Shown here one piece after another: positions 1 through 7,540 of a stretch of 17,926 nt of DNA. The DNA is taken from assembly GCA_040379385.1 (NCBI GenBank), contig JBEILF010000041.1, forward strand, positions 1 to 17,926, read 5' to 3'. The notes beneath the pieces were generated by a model that was not told the origin of the DNA, did not search any database, and was given only the letters and a program-made list of their open reading frames with translations. Numbering within the stretch: position 1 is the first letter of the stretch; each line of letters opens with the position of its first letter. Made by a program: the position numbers and the translations under genes. Source of the stretch: UKL13-2 sp040379385 (GTDB lineage: Bacteria > Pseudomonadota > Gammaproteobacteria > Burkholderiales > Usitatibacteraceae).

Positions 1-328
1 CCGCTTGTTTGACCTGCAATGCCGTGTACTCAGCGACGGGCAAATCGCTCAACACTGCCCCACAGATCGCCGCGCCACGCGCTTGGCCAAGCAGTAGCGT
101 GGACTGCGGGTTAACGTTGACAAACACTTTTTCAACTGCGACGTCTGTCGGAGCGTAGAGTCGGATTACTTCCTGCACTGAATAAAGAATGTTCTTCAGC
201 CGATCCGGTAACTCGCCATCCGGCGACTTGATGCATCCACTCGCCACATAGATGAGCGACGCAGCCGATTTTTCAATCACACCGTAACCAGTCACACGCA
301 GACCAGGATCAAGCCCGAGAATTCTCAT
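1..328 (-). CDS. ruvC: Crossover junction endodeoxyribonuclease RuvC (3' end outside the window)
   Basis: RuvC is the dimeric, Mg-dependent nuclease that resolves Holliday junctions together with RuvAB in recombinational repair. The visible 109 residues begin MRILGLDPGLRVTGYGVI, the classic RuvC start. They contain Asp7 and Glu66 (in AVEKVF), which match two of the four acidic catalytic residues of E. coli RuvC, followed by the conserved NPQSTLLLGQARG stretch. About 65 C-terminal residues, with the other two catalytic acids, lie off the left edge. The ATG is fixed by the family start and overlaps the stop of the upstream acetyltransferase (ATGA), so translation is probably coupled. It is the last visible gene of the yebC operon; ruvA and ruvB would be expected beyond the edge, which is inference. 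Confidence 0.97.
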   Translation of the reverse strand, partial: MRILGLDPGLRVTGYGVIEKSAASLIYVASGCIKSPDGELPDRLKNILYSVQEVIRLYAPTDVAVEKVFVNVNPQSTLLLGQARGAAICGAVLSDLPVAEYTALQVKQA

Positions 329-918
329 GCCGTTAGTTTTGCGTACATGCAGGCATCACCAAGCGTGCCATCGACGCGAACCAAACTTTGTCGCGACACG
401 CCTTCCAACGCAAACCCGGCTCGCTCAGCCACCGCGCAACTTCTGCGATTTGTCGGCTGACTACGAATCTCGAGCCTGCGCGCACCGAGATGCGCGAACG
501 CAAACGCCGCTAAGCCATTCACCGCCTCGGTGCAGTAGCCGCGTCCGCTATAGGGTGTGCCGAGCCAATAACCAATTTCGAACTTCGGGATCGTCCAATC
601 GATATGATGAAAGCCACCCTTTCCGATCAATGCACCACTGGCTTTTTCGAACCACTGAAAATCGAGTTGTTCGCGCGCATCCCACTTTTGTTCCACCGTG
701 TCGAAGTAATTCTTCATGCTGGCCCGCAACGGCTCAGGGTATGCCCACGGCATCCAAAGCGCTAACTCGGCGGCAGAGCGCTCTGCCAAATCATGGCTGG
801 CGTCCAGATCGTCGGCGACTGAGGCTCGCAAAATCAAACGCTGCGTTTCGACTTGCGCCGGAATCACCAACGCTTTGCGCGCCGCCGCATCGGCAAATTG
901 GCGGTCTAACGCCGTCAT
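325..918 (-). CDS. GNAT family N-acetyltransferase (RimJ/RimL type)
   Basis: This 197-residue protein has the layout of RimJ/RimL-like acetyltransferases, which move an acetyl group from acetyl-CoA to an amine, often a protein N-terminus. The substrate cannot be told from sequence. It shows the ETQRLILR opening at about residue 24, the acetyl-CoA-binding motif A region GYWLGTPYSGRGYCTEAV at about 117-134, and the NRRSCAVAERAGFALEG segment near the C-terminus that corresponds to the usual N-x-x-S-x-x-x-x-x-K/R-x-G-F motif. It starts within the stop of the UPF0145 gene (ATGA) and ends within the start of ruvC (ATGA), so it sits inside one tightly coupled operon. The roughly 23 residues before the core are not conserved in type and could be trimmed by a later start, but the overlap supports this ATG. 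Confidence 0.9.
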   Translation of the reverse strand: MTALDRQFADAAARKALVIPAQVETQRLILRASVADDLDASHDLAERSAAELALWMPWAYPEPLRASMKNYFDTVEQKWDAREQLDFQWFEKASGALIGKGGFHHIDWTIPKFEIGYWLGTPYSGRGYCTEAVNGLAAFAFAHLGARRLEIRSQPTNRRSCAVAERAGFALEGVSRQSLVRVDGTLGDACMYAKLTA

Positions 919-1244
919 CAGAGCGGCTCGAATACCACCGCGGTGCCGGTTACCGTCACCATGACCATGCCCTTGCCCGATCCGTGGATCACGTAATTCA
1001 CCGTCGTACCAATGATGGCGTTTGCCCCGACATGTTCGGCACCTTGCATGGCACCGCGCAGCGCGTTGTCGCGTACACTGGGGATGGCCTTGTGATATGC
1101 GTCAGCAAAACCCGGTGCGGGCTTATCCGGCGACGCGGATGCCATTAGCGCGACTTCGGCACTCGCCTCACCGGTGACGATCCCCAGGTACTTGGTGATA
1201 CGTTTGCCTTCAAGGTTTGAGGTCGTGGTAATTAGGACGGTCAC
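918..1244 (-). CDS. YbjQ/UPF0145 family protein
   Basis: A 108-residue protein of the UPF0145 (YbjQ, DUF74) family, small cytoplasmic pentamer-forming proteins annotated as possible heavy-metal-binding but without an established function. Recognisable features are the N-terminal ITTTSNLEGKRITKYLGIVTGE and the central ALRGAMQGAEHVGANAIIGT followed by a strand-rich C-terminus (GMVMVTVTGTAVVFEP). The start is GTG, 14 bases after the yebC stop, with a good ribosome-binding site (TGGAGA, about 5 bases upstream). Its stop overlaps the start of the downstream acetyltransferase. Membership in the family is fairly sure; the role is unknown. Confidence 0.9.
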   Translation of the reverse strand: MTVLITTTSNLEGKRITKYLGIVTGEASAEVALMASASPDKPAPGFADAYHKAIPSVRDNALRGAMQGAEHVGANAIIGTTVNYVIHGSGKGMVMVTVTGTAVVFEPL

Positions 1245-1258
1245 ACCAAATCTCCAGT

Positions 1259-1990
1259 CTATTCAGGCAGGACAAGCGCGGCAGATGTATATACTTCCTG
1301 CACGTCGTCCAGCGCCTCAATGGCGTCAATCAACTTCTGCATCTTGACGGCGTCATCGCCGGTAAGCTCGGTTTCGTTCTGCGCCTTCATTGTCACTTCG
1401 CCGAATTCAGCTTTGAACCCTGCCTTCTCAAGCGCCGCCTTCACGTTGGAAAACTCATAAGGGCCGGTGATAACTTCAAAGGATCCATCACTATTGGTGA
1501 TGACGTCTTCCGCCCCCGCTTCCAATGCGGCTTCCATCAACTTTTCCTCGTTGCTACCCGGCGCAAACAACATCGTACCGCAGTGCTTGAACAGGAATGC
1601 CACCGAGCCCTCAGTACCAAAATTACCGCCGTACTTGGAGAACGCGTGCCGTACTTCGGCGACTGTCCGCACGCGGTTGTCAGTCATACAATCAACAATG
1701 ATCGCTGCGCCACCGATGCCGTAACCTTCATAGCGGATTTCTTCATAGTTCACCCCCTCCAGATCACCGGAACCGCGCTTGATGGCGCGCTCAACGGTAT
1801 CTTTCGGCATATTGTTCTCGTACGCCTTGTCCGTCGCCAAACGCAGGCGCGGATTGGTGCCGGGGTCGCCGCCACCAAGACGTGCAGCAACTGTAATTTC
1901 CTTAATCAGGCGCGTAAAAATCTTGCCGCGTTTGGCGTCTTGGCGGCCTTTGCGGTGTTGGATGTTTGCCCATTTACTATGTCCAGCCAT
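1259..1990 (-). CDS. yebC: YebC/PmpR family protein (TACO1-like)
   Basis: A 243-residue YebC-family protein. Members have been described as DNA-binding transcription regulators and as ribosome-associated factors (the mitochondrial relative is TACO1) that relieve stalling. It begins MAGHSKWANIQHRKGRQDAK, the invariant family start, and carries the basic N-terminal domain, the RYEGYGIGGAAIIVDCMTDNR segment in domain 2 and the C-terminal LDDVQEVYTSA motif. The reading frame stays open for another 71 codons upstream, but the family start plus an AGAGGAAACAGGAAC ribosome-binding region directly before this ATG decide for position 1990. First gene of the operon running to ruvC; yebC next to ruvC is a widespread arrangement. 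Confidence 0.97.
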   Translation of the reverse strand: MAGHSKWANIQHRKGRQDAKRGKIFTRLIKEITVAARLGGGDPGTNPRLRLATDKAYENNMPKDTVERAIKRGSGDLEGVNYEEIRYEGYGIGGAAIIVDCMTDNRVRTVAEVRHAFSKYGGNFGTEGSVAFLFKHCGTMLFAPGSNEEKLMEAALEAGAEDVITNSDGSFEVITGPYEFSNVKAALEKAGFKAEFGEVTMKAQNETELTGDDAVKMQKLIDAIEALDDVQEVYTSAALVLPE

Positions 1991-2190
1991 GTTCCTGTTT
2001 CCTCTCAATTCCCACGGCGAGTCGCTTGCAATCGCTTTGTTGCGGTCGCACCTCGGGCTCGTCGCTACGCGAATCGGGTAGCTTCCTCGCCCTCGGCTTG
2101 CCACGCCTAGCGCTTGCGTCGCTTGGTCGCCTTTGCGCTTGGCACCCGCCTGAATCTCCGATTCGATATCGCGCAAATTCCAGTTTGCAA

Positions 2191-2202
2191 TGTTAACATT
2201 CA
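2191..2202. promoter_or_regulatory. 12-base perfect palindrome in the divergent yebC / DUF853 spacer
   Basis: AATGTTAACATT reads the same on both strands and lies in the 252-bp spacer between the divergent yebC and DUF853 genes, 41 bases before the DUF853 start. It is positioned as a possible operator for either gene. No convincing -35/-10 pair could be fixed beside it. The rest of the spacer is GC-rich, with many short GCGA/AAGCG words and no recognisable gene. Confidence 0.35.
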
Positions 2203-2242
2203 CTCACATAGCAGCCCAAGCCAGAGCTATTGAAAGCGCACC

Positions 2243-3739
2243 ATGTCGGAACCCTTGCTGATCGCCAAATCGAGCGACAAATCTCAGACGCCACTGGCTA
2301 TTCTGCCGAACATGGCGAATCGCCATGGGTTGATCGCCGGGGCGACGGGTACGGGCAAGACAGTCACGCTTCAGGTACTAGCCGAACAGTTTTCAAACGC
2401 AGGGGTTCCCGTCTTCATGGCGGATGTCAAGGGCGACCTCACCGGCATTTCGCAGCCGGGCAAACCACATCCAAAAGTTGATGAGCGCCGCAAACAGATG
2501 GGCTTGGAATTCACGCCAGCCGCCTGCCCGACAACGGTGTGGGATGTATTTGGCGAACAGGGTCACCCGGTGCGTGCCACCATTTCCGAAATGGGGCCAT
2601 TGCTGTTGTCACGCATCTTTAATTTGAATGACACCCAAGAAGGCGTCCTTGCGCTTGTCTTTAAGATCGCCGACGACAATGGCCTGTTGCTGCTTGACCT
2701 GAAGGATCTCCGTGCAGCGTTATCCTACGTCGGCGAAAACGCCAGTCAATTTACCACTGACTACGGCAATATTTCGCCGGCTTCGGTTGGCGCGATCCAG
2801 CGTGGATTGTTGGCGCTTGAACAGCAAGGTGGTAATCAGTTTTTTGGCGAACCCGCGCTAGCACTCGATGACCTCATGCAGACGGACAATGGCAAAGGCG
2901 TGATCAACATCCTCGCCGCCGACAAGCTACTCTCCAGTCCTCGCCTGTACTCGACCTTTCTGCTGTGGATGCTCTCAGAGTTGTTTGAAAACCTGCCGGA
3001 AGTTGGTGACCGGGACAAGCCAAAACTGGTATTCTTTTTTGACGAAGCGCATCTGCTGTTTAACGAATCGCCGAAGGCGCTGCTGGAAAAGATCGAACAA
3101 GTGGTGCGGCTGATTCGCTCAAAAGGGGTCGGCGTGTATTTCGTCACGCAAAACCCGCTCGATGTTCCCGATAGCGTGCTCGGTCAGCTTGGAAATCGCG
3201 TACAACACGCACTGCGCGCCTATACACCGAGAGATCAAAAAGCGGTGAAGGCCGCTGCAGAGACATTCCGCGCCAACCCAGCCATCTCAGCGGAGACCGT
3301 TATCACGGAACTCGGCGTCGGTGAGGCGCTCGTCTCATTTCTTGACGAAAAAGGGCGCCCAACGATGGTTGAGCGGGCATTCGTCTGCCCCCCCCAATCG
3401 CAGATCGGCCCAATCACGCCGGAGCAACGCTCAACACTGCTGCAAACGTCACTGGTGGCTGGTGTCTACGAAATGGTGGTGGATCGGGAGTCAGCGTTTG
3501 AAAAACTGCGCGGTCGCCTGGGTGACGTCGGCTCGATATCGCCGTCCGCTGCCGGCGGATTGAGTGACATGCTCGGCAAAGTCGGTCTGCCGGGTATGGG
3601 TGGCGGTGGTGGAGGCAGGTCGACCCGCGAAGGTGTAGTTGAGGCCGCTATAAAATCTGCCACGCGAGCGATGGCTTCCGAAGCTGGACGAAGAATAATC
3701 CGTGGCGTACTCGGTTCCATTCTTGGCGGACGACGCTAA
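2243..3739 (+). CDS. HerA-like ATPase, DUF853 (YjgR) family
   Basis: A 498-residue RecA-fold ATPase of the DUF853 family (E. coli YjgR), related to HerA/FtsK motor proteins; the physiological role is not established. The Walker A motif GATGTGKT is at residues 33-40, Walker B (LVFFFDEAH) at 262-270, a sensor-like VTQNP at 301-305 and an arginine-containing RAYTPRDQK at about 325-333. A DVKGDLTGI segment at 61-69 is characteristic of the family. The C-terminus has a glycine-rich linker (about 447-459) followed by a basic helix and the GSILGGRR tail. No transmembrane segment is visible. The start ATG has only a weak ribosome-binding site (GAAAG). slmA follows after 58 bases on the same strand, so the two may be co-transcribed. 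Confidence 0.94.
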   Translation: MSEPLLIAKSSDKSQTPLAILPNMANRHGLIAGATGTGKTVTLQVLAEQFSNAGVPVFMADVKGDLTGISQPGKPHPKVDERRKQMGLEFTPAACPTTVWDVFGEQGHPVRATISEMGPLLLSRIFNLNDTQEGVLALVFKIADDNGLLLLDLKDLRAALSYVGENASQFTTDYGNISPASVGAIQRGLLALEQQGGNQFFGEPALALDDLMQTDNGKGVINILAADKLLSSPRLYSTFLLWMLSELFENLPEVGDRDKPKLVFFFDEAHLLFNESPKALLEKIEQVVRLIRSKGVGVYFVTQNPLDVPDSVLGQLGNRVQHALRAYTPRDQKAVKAAAETFRANPAISAETVITELGVGEALVSFLDEKGRPTMVERAFVCPPQSQIGPITPEQRSTLLQTSLVAGVYEMVVDRESAFEKLRGRLGDVGSISPSAAGGLSDMLGKVGLPGMGGGGGGRSTREGVVEAAIKSATRAMASEAGRRIIRGVLGSILGGRR

Positions 3740-3797
3740 GGTTTAGTTTTCGAAACAATATTTGGTTGGTCGATTTGATGCGACTTAGGAGATAGCG

Positions 3798-4376
3798 ATG
3801 CCAAAACCGGAACCGGGCGAGCGCCGCCGCGCCATCCTGCAGTCACTGGCTGAAATGCTTGAGCAGCCAAAGGGCGAAAAAATCACTACTGCCCTGTTGG
3901 CCAAGAAACTCGATGTATCCGAGGCGGCGTTGTACCGCCACTTTGCCTCCAAAGCGCAGATGTTCGAGGGACTCATCGAGTTCATCGAAGAAACCGTGTT
4001 TTCTCTGGTGAACAAGATCCAAAATGAGGAGACCGACGGCCTAAAACAGGTGGAGGCCACCGTCGCGATGCTGCTGAACTTCGCGCAAAAAAACATAGGC
4101 ATGACCCGTGTGCTCATTGGTGATGCACTGGTCAATGAGGATGAGCGCCTGCACGTACGGATGAACCAATTACATGATCGTTTGGAGGCTTCCCTGCGCC
4201 AAAGTGCGCGGCTCGCGGCTGCCAATGGCCAGTTGCATGCATCACTAGATCCGAATGCATATGCCAATGCGATCATGTCGTTTGTGATTGGCCGTTGGCA
4301 TCAATTTGCAAAATCTGGCTACAAGCGATCACCTACAGAAATGTGGCTCGCGCAGTGGCCCGTATTTGCCGGTTAA
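3798..4376 (+). CDS. slmA: Nucleoid occlusion factor SlmA (TetR family)
   Basis: A 192-residue TetR-fold DNA-binding protein matching SlmA, which binds sites spread over the chromosome and antagonises FtsZ so that the septum does not close over the nucleoid. The N-terminal RRRAILQSLAEMLEQPKGEK leads into a helix-turn-helix at about residues 31-50 (TTALLAKKLDVSEAALYRHF). SKAQMFEGLIEFIEETVF and the C-terminal FVIGRWHQFAKSGYKRSPTE are typical of SlmA rather than of a ligand-responsive TetR repressor. The start is supported by AGGAGA, 6-7 bases upstream. The next gene begins 6 bases after the stop, suggesting an operon. Assignment rests on sequence pattern alone. Confidence 0.92.
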   Translation: MPKPEPGERRRAILQSLAEMLEQPKGEKITTALLAKKLDVSEAALYRHFASKAQMFEGLIEFIEETVFSLVNKIQNEETDGLKQVEATVAMLLNFAQKNIGMTRVLIGDALVNEDERLHVRMNQLHDRLEASLRQSARLAAANGQLHASLDPNAYANAIMSFVIGRWHQFAKSGYKRSPTEMWLAQWPVFAG

Positions 4377-4382
4377 GCAATC

Positions 4383-4745
4383 ATGTCAATTACGCAAGAT
4401 CCCGTTGAAGCACAACTTCAAGCATACAACGCCCGCGACATTGAGGCATTCATGGCTTGTTACACCAAAGACTGCGTTATTGAGGACGGGGATGGCACGC
4501 GCATCATGGTCGGCAGCGAACAAATGCGCGAACGTTATGTGAACTTGTTTGCAGGATCACCTCATTTGCATTGCGTACTTGTCAGCCGCATTCGCATTGG
4601 TGAGCATGTGATGGACGAAGAACGCATTACCGGTCGACTCAGCACAGCGGAAGGCGAAACCCGCCACGCGGTGGCTGTATACAAGCTTCGTGGTGACAAG
4701 ATCTGCCATGTCCGCTTTTATCGCGACCAGCAAAAATGGAGCTAA
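4383..4745 (+). CDS. SnoaL-like / NTF2-fold protein
   Basis: A 120-residue single-domain protein with the pattern of the SnoaL/nuclear transport factor 2 superfamily: an N-terminal helix pair (VEAQLQAYNARDIEAFMACY), the YTKDCVIEDGDG strand turn, a YVNLFAGSP segment and strands ending AVYKLRGDKICHVRFYRDQQ. The fold makes small pocketed dimers used as isomerases, hydrolases or binding proteins, so no reaction can be assigned. The start follows slmA by 6 bases, and the stop TAA shares one base with the next ATG (TAATG), so translation of the next gene is likely coupled to it. Confidence 0.85.
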   Translation: MSITQDPVEAQLQAYNARDIEAFMACYTKDCVIEDGDGTRIMVGSEQMRERYVNLFAGSPHLHCVLVSRIRIGEHVMDEERITGRLSTAEGETRHAVAVYKLRGDKICHVRFYRDQQKWS

Positions 4746-5311
4746 TGCTTGAGTCAGAGCGCCTTCTCTTAAGCCTGCCCGAAGCCAGACTTGCTTCCGC
4801 CGCATTGGACTTCCATTTGCGCAACGCAGATCATTTGGCACCGTGGAGTCCTCCCCGACCCGCCGGGTTTGGCACCCTTGCCTTCTGGAATGAATACGTC
4901 GAAAAGTCGCAAATTGCCTTCCTCCAAGGTAGCGCGGTGCGCCTGTGGATGCGTGAGAAGTCCGGTCCGGCACAGATCATCGGCAGTATCGGGTTTTCGC
5001 AAATTGTTCGCGGCCCCTTCTGTAACGGTGTACTCGGATACCAAATTGACCAAACTTTTGAAGGCAAGGGCCTCATGTCTGAGGCCCTTCGCCGAGGCAT
5101 AAACTACATATTTGGCGAACAGAAATTACACCGGATAAACGCGAACTATCGACCGGAAAATGTTCGCAGCGGTAGGCTGCTGGCTCGGCTTGGATTTCAT
5201 ACCGATGGTTTCGCGCCTGGCTACCTGTTTATCGACGGCGACTGGCGAGACCACATACAAACTTCGTTGATCAATGACGCATTTCGACCTGAGTGGCTTA
5301 TCACCCGCTGA
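4745..5311 (+). CDS. GNAT family N-acetyltransferase (RimJ/RimL type)
   Basis: An acetyltransferase of about 188 residues in the RimJ/RimL class. It starts MLESERLLLSLPEARLA, has GYQIDQTFEGKGLMSEAL as the acetyl-CoA-binding motif A and NYRPENVRSGRLLARLGF as the conserved C-terminal segment, and ends with a GYLFIDGDWRDHIQTSLIND motif seen in ribosomal-protein-type acetyltransferases. The substrate is unknown. An in-frame ATG at 4736 is also possible, but 4745 gives a TAATG overlap with the preceding stop and leaves the family opening intact. It is the last gene of the plus-strand group starting at 2243 and is followed after about 20 bases by a hairpin terminator. Confidence 0.9.
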   Translation: MLESERLLLSLPEARLASAALDFHLRNADHLAPWSPPRPAGFGTLAFWNEYVEKSQIAFLQGSAVRLWMREKSGPAQIIGSIGFSQIVRGPFCNGVLGYQIDQTFEGKGLMSEALRRGINYIFGEQKLHRINANYRPENVRSGRLLARLGFHTDGFAPGYLFIDGDWRDHIQTSLINDAFRPEWLITR

Positions 5312-5327
5312 CGCGTCGAAGACACCC

Positions 5328-5358
5328 AAAAAAACAAGCCGCCAAAGGCGGCTTGTTT
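5328..5358. terminator. Bidirectional intrinsic terminator
   Basis: A perfect 12-bp stem (AAACAAGCCGCC / GGCGGCTTGTTT, arms 5332-5343 and 5347-5358) with an AAA loop lies between two convergent genes. On the minus strand the stem runs into a run of seven T (A at 5328-5334). On the plus strand the stem ends in TTGTTT. It should stop transcription of both the acetyltransferase and the sulfide dehydrogenase gene. Confidence 0.9.
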
Positions 5359-5383
5359 GCATGACATTGAAAACGGGGAACAA

Positions 5384-6661
5384 CTAAGCCAGCGTATCGG
5401 CCCAGATATTTTTTGCCCAAGTCATCGCATACTGCGCCTCGAGTTCGTTCGCCGCGCTGGACACGCCACCCGAACCCGGCACTGTCTTCATCGTCTTGTC
5501 CTGCGTATCGTATTTATGCACCGACGCCACATGCACCACCTTGTCGGCGGATACAAACGAATAGCAGGTGTTGTTCAGTGTTGGCGAGGGATTCGGCGCT
5601 TCACCGGCAAACAACGCGACAATTGCTGCGGCGCAGGTTTTGCCGTGGTTGTTGGCCATATGAGCAGACTTTGGCATTAACGGCGCAATTTGCAGCGCAT
5701 CGCCGAGCAAATGCACGCCCGGGACGTTCTTCGACTCGTAGGTCAGCCAGTTGACTTCACACCAGCGTTTGTTGGCGGTGATAAAGGGCTCTGCGATCTT
5801 GCCCGCTTTCATTGGCGGCAATGCGTTGAGCACGTCGGCCTTCACCTCGCCAAACTCCAGTTTCGCGACGGAGGCCTTGGTATCAACATCGATCAATTTG
5901 GACGCATTGCGATACTCAACGATGCCACCGTACATCTCTGACCAAGTTTTTTTGAAGAGTCCAGCCTTGGACGTGACGTCAGGATTCGCATCCAAAATCA
6001 GCACCTTAGACTTGGGCTTGAATTGTTTGAAGTACGCGGCGACCTGGCAGGCACGCTCGTATGGTCCCGGTGGACAACGATATGGCGCTTCCGGAATTGC
6101 AATCGCGTAGACACCGCCGTCGGCCATCGACTCAAGTTGCTTGCGCAGCGCTACGGTTTGCGGCCCAGCTTTCCAAGCATGGAAGTAGCGCGCTTGGGCA
6201 TCGGCGTTATTCAGCCCCGGCAGCGCCTCATACATAAAGTCGATGCCCGGCGAAACAACAACCCGATCATAGGGAAGCGCCTCACCACCCGCGAGTCGGA
6301 CCACTTTCTTCTCGACATCGATTGCAACAGCTTCGCCGCGCAGCACCTTGATCCCGTACTTCGACTGAAGCGCGGCGTAGCTCATGGTGATGTCTTCAAT
6401 CTTCTGCGAGCCACCTAGCACCAAGTTGGAGATCGGACACGAGACGAAGTTGGGGTTTCTCTCAACGACCGTGACATCAATACTTGGCTCCCACATCTTG
6501 ATGTACTTGGCAACGGTCGCACCGCCGTAGCCGCCACCCACCACCACGACTTTTGGTTTGGCGACACCACCAACACTGGCGCAACCGACCATGCCAGTTA
6601 CTGCCGACAAGCCAGCCGTTGCGCTGGCGACCTTGAGAAAATTACGACGTGTATTTTTCAT
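5384..6661 (-). CDS. fccB: Flavocytochrome c sulfide dehydrogenase, flavoprotein subunit (FccB/SoxF-like)
   Basis: A 425-residue FAD protein expected to oxidise sulfide in the periplasm and pass electrons to its cytochrome partner. The N-terminus has a twin-arginine export signal (TRRNFLKVAS, arginines 5-6) and then a possible lipobox ending in Cys27 (GMVGC). The dinucleotide-binding motif VVVVGGGYGGATVAK is at 38-52. FVSCPISN places Cys75 at the position of the covalent flavin cysteine (Cys42 of mature Allochromatium FccB). YRCPPGPYERAC (Cys196) and NNTCYSF (Cys366) match the redox-active disulfide pair Cys161/Cys337. VHLLGDA near 317-323 is the second FAD motif. The AGGGGG ribosome-binding site overlaps the cytochrome stop, so the two genes are coupled. 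Other NADH-dependent family members lack this cysteine set, so FccB is well supported; actual sulfide activity is inferred. Confidence 0.92.
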   Translation of the reverse strand: MKNTRRNFLKVASATAGLSAVTGMVGCASVGGVAKPKVVVVGGGYGGATVAKYIKMWEPSIDVTVVERNPNFVSCPISNLVLGGSQKIEDITMSYAALQSKYGIKVLRGEAVAIDVEKKVVRLAGGEALPYDRVVVSPGIDFMYEALPGLNNADAQARYFHAWKAGPQTVALRKQLESMADGGVYAIAIPEAPYRCPPGPYERACQVAAYFKQFKPKSKVLILDANPDVTSKAGLFKKTWSEMYGGIVEYRNASKLIDVDTKASVAKLEFGEVKADVLNALPPMKAGKIAEPFITANKRWCEVNWLTYESKNVPGVHLLGDALQIAPLMPKSAHMANNHGKTCAAAIVALFAGEAPNPSPTLNNTCYSFVSADKVVHVASVHKYDTQDKTMKTVPGSGGVSSAANELEAQYAMTWAKNIWADTLA

Positions 6662-6670
6662 GTCTGCCCC

Positions 6671-7060
6671 CTAGCGCTTTTGCGCAGCAAAGTAGTCCGC
6701 CATGGCGGCAATTTCGGCATCGGTGTAGCCCTTCGCAATCTGGTGCATCAGGGTGGCTTCGCGTTTGCCTTCTTTGAAGCTCTTCATCTGGATAATGAAG
6801 TAGTCGCGATTAAGGCCCGCCAGACCGGCAATCGCACCGCCAGCAGAGACGCCATTGGTTCCATGACAGGATGAACAAGTCGCCGACATCGAACGTACGC
6901 CTGTCGGCGTCAGGTTTGATGGCGCGAATGCGGGTGTCGGCGGTGGCGTCGGCGCACTGGGTGCCACCGTTGGCGTGGGTGCGGCAGGTACTGCGGGCGC
7001 TTGTGCGAGCGAAGGACCCGCCGCAAGAAGGCTTGTCAATAGCGCGATAGTGGTTCTCAT
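6671..7060 (-). CDS. Monohaem class I cytochrome c, likely partner of the sulfide dehydrogenase (FccA/SoxE-like)
   Basis: A 129-residue exported cytochrome. A Sec signal peptide ends at about Ala19-Gln20 (SLAQA). A Pro/Ala-rich linker of roughly 30 residues (21-50) follows, then a single haem domain with CSSCH at 62-66 and Met105 in ATLMHQIAKGYTDAEI as the probable sixth ligand. The domain resembles one half of cytochrome c4 and the haem domain of FccA. Only one haem site is present, while Allochromatium FccA has two. The gene lies 9 bases upstream of the flavoprotein gene and shares its transcript, which is the main reason to call it the electron-accepting subunit. The start has a strong ribosome-binding site (CGAGGAG). 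Confidence 0.9.
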   Translation of the reverse strand: MRTTIALLTSLLAAGPSLAQAPAVPAAPTPTVAPSAPTPPPTPAFAPSNLTPTGVRSMSATCSSCHGTNGVSAGGAIAGLAGLNRDYFIIQMKSFKEGKREATLMHQIAKGYTDAEIAAMADYFAAQKR

Positions 7061-7365
7061 GATTCTCCTCGTTATCTAGGTCTTTTTGTACGGCTCGGCA
7101 ACGAATCCATGGAAGCCGCGAGGACATCACGGCGTCAGTTTCACTTCCTCCGATACTCTACTTCACAACACGGTGACGCGCAAAACAACCGGCTGGCATC
7201 CACCACACGCCCTAGCCTGAATGTTTCATGGGTCGCCGGTTGCTTAGAAGGACGTTGCCTGTGGGCGATTGGCAAACCAATTTGGCTCGTGTCTGTCTTG
7301 CTGCGGATGCGGGCTACAGGTTCGCTCGCGGGCGATTGGACGGCAATGTTACGCCTTGCTGCCGC

Positions 7366-7383
7366 AGCATAGCCCGCTATGCT
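7366..7383. promoter_or_regulatory. Perfect 8-2-8 inverted repeat
   Basis: AGCATAGC-CC-GCTATGCT lies about 300 bases upstream of the cytochrome c gene and about 160 bases past the clpA stop. The tight two-base centre looks more like an operator for a dimeric regulator than a terminator, and no T run follows. Function unknown. Confidence 0.35.
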
Positions 7384-7520
7384 AAGGTCAGTCAGGCAAA
7401 AAATCGCTCCCCCACTCGCCCGCTTTCGAACGCGCCCCCATGAAATGTTCAGGCTAGCCGGGATACAAAAGCAAGCCGGCCTTGGCAAGCAAAACACTCG
7501 ACTGCGCGTCGGGCGTGATT

Positions 7521-7540
7521 GTTCAACTGCTCAATTGAAC
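7521..7540 (-). terminator. Possible weak stem-loop after clpA
   Basis: A 6-bp inverted repeat (GTTCAA / TTGAAC, 8-base loop) begins 3 bases after the clpA stop. The stem is short, AT-rich and has no T tract, so it is at best a weak or factor-dependent 3' end. Confidence 0.25.

Noticed and set aside
327..1148. 273-codon plus-strand frame over the acetyltransferase and UPF0145 genes
   Set aside because: The translation is Arg/His/Cys/Pro-rich and unlike a protein, while both minus-strand genes have clear family motifs and overlapping junctions.
7141..7497. 118-codon minus-strand frame in the gap between clpA and the cytochrome gene
   Set aside because: Composition is Arg/Ser/Cys-rich, there is no ribosome-binding site and no recognisable family.
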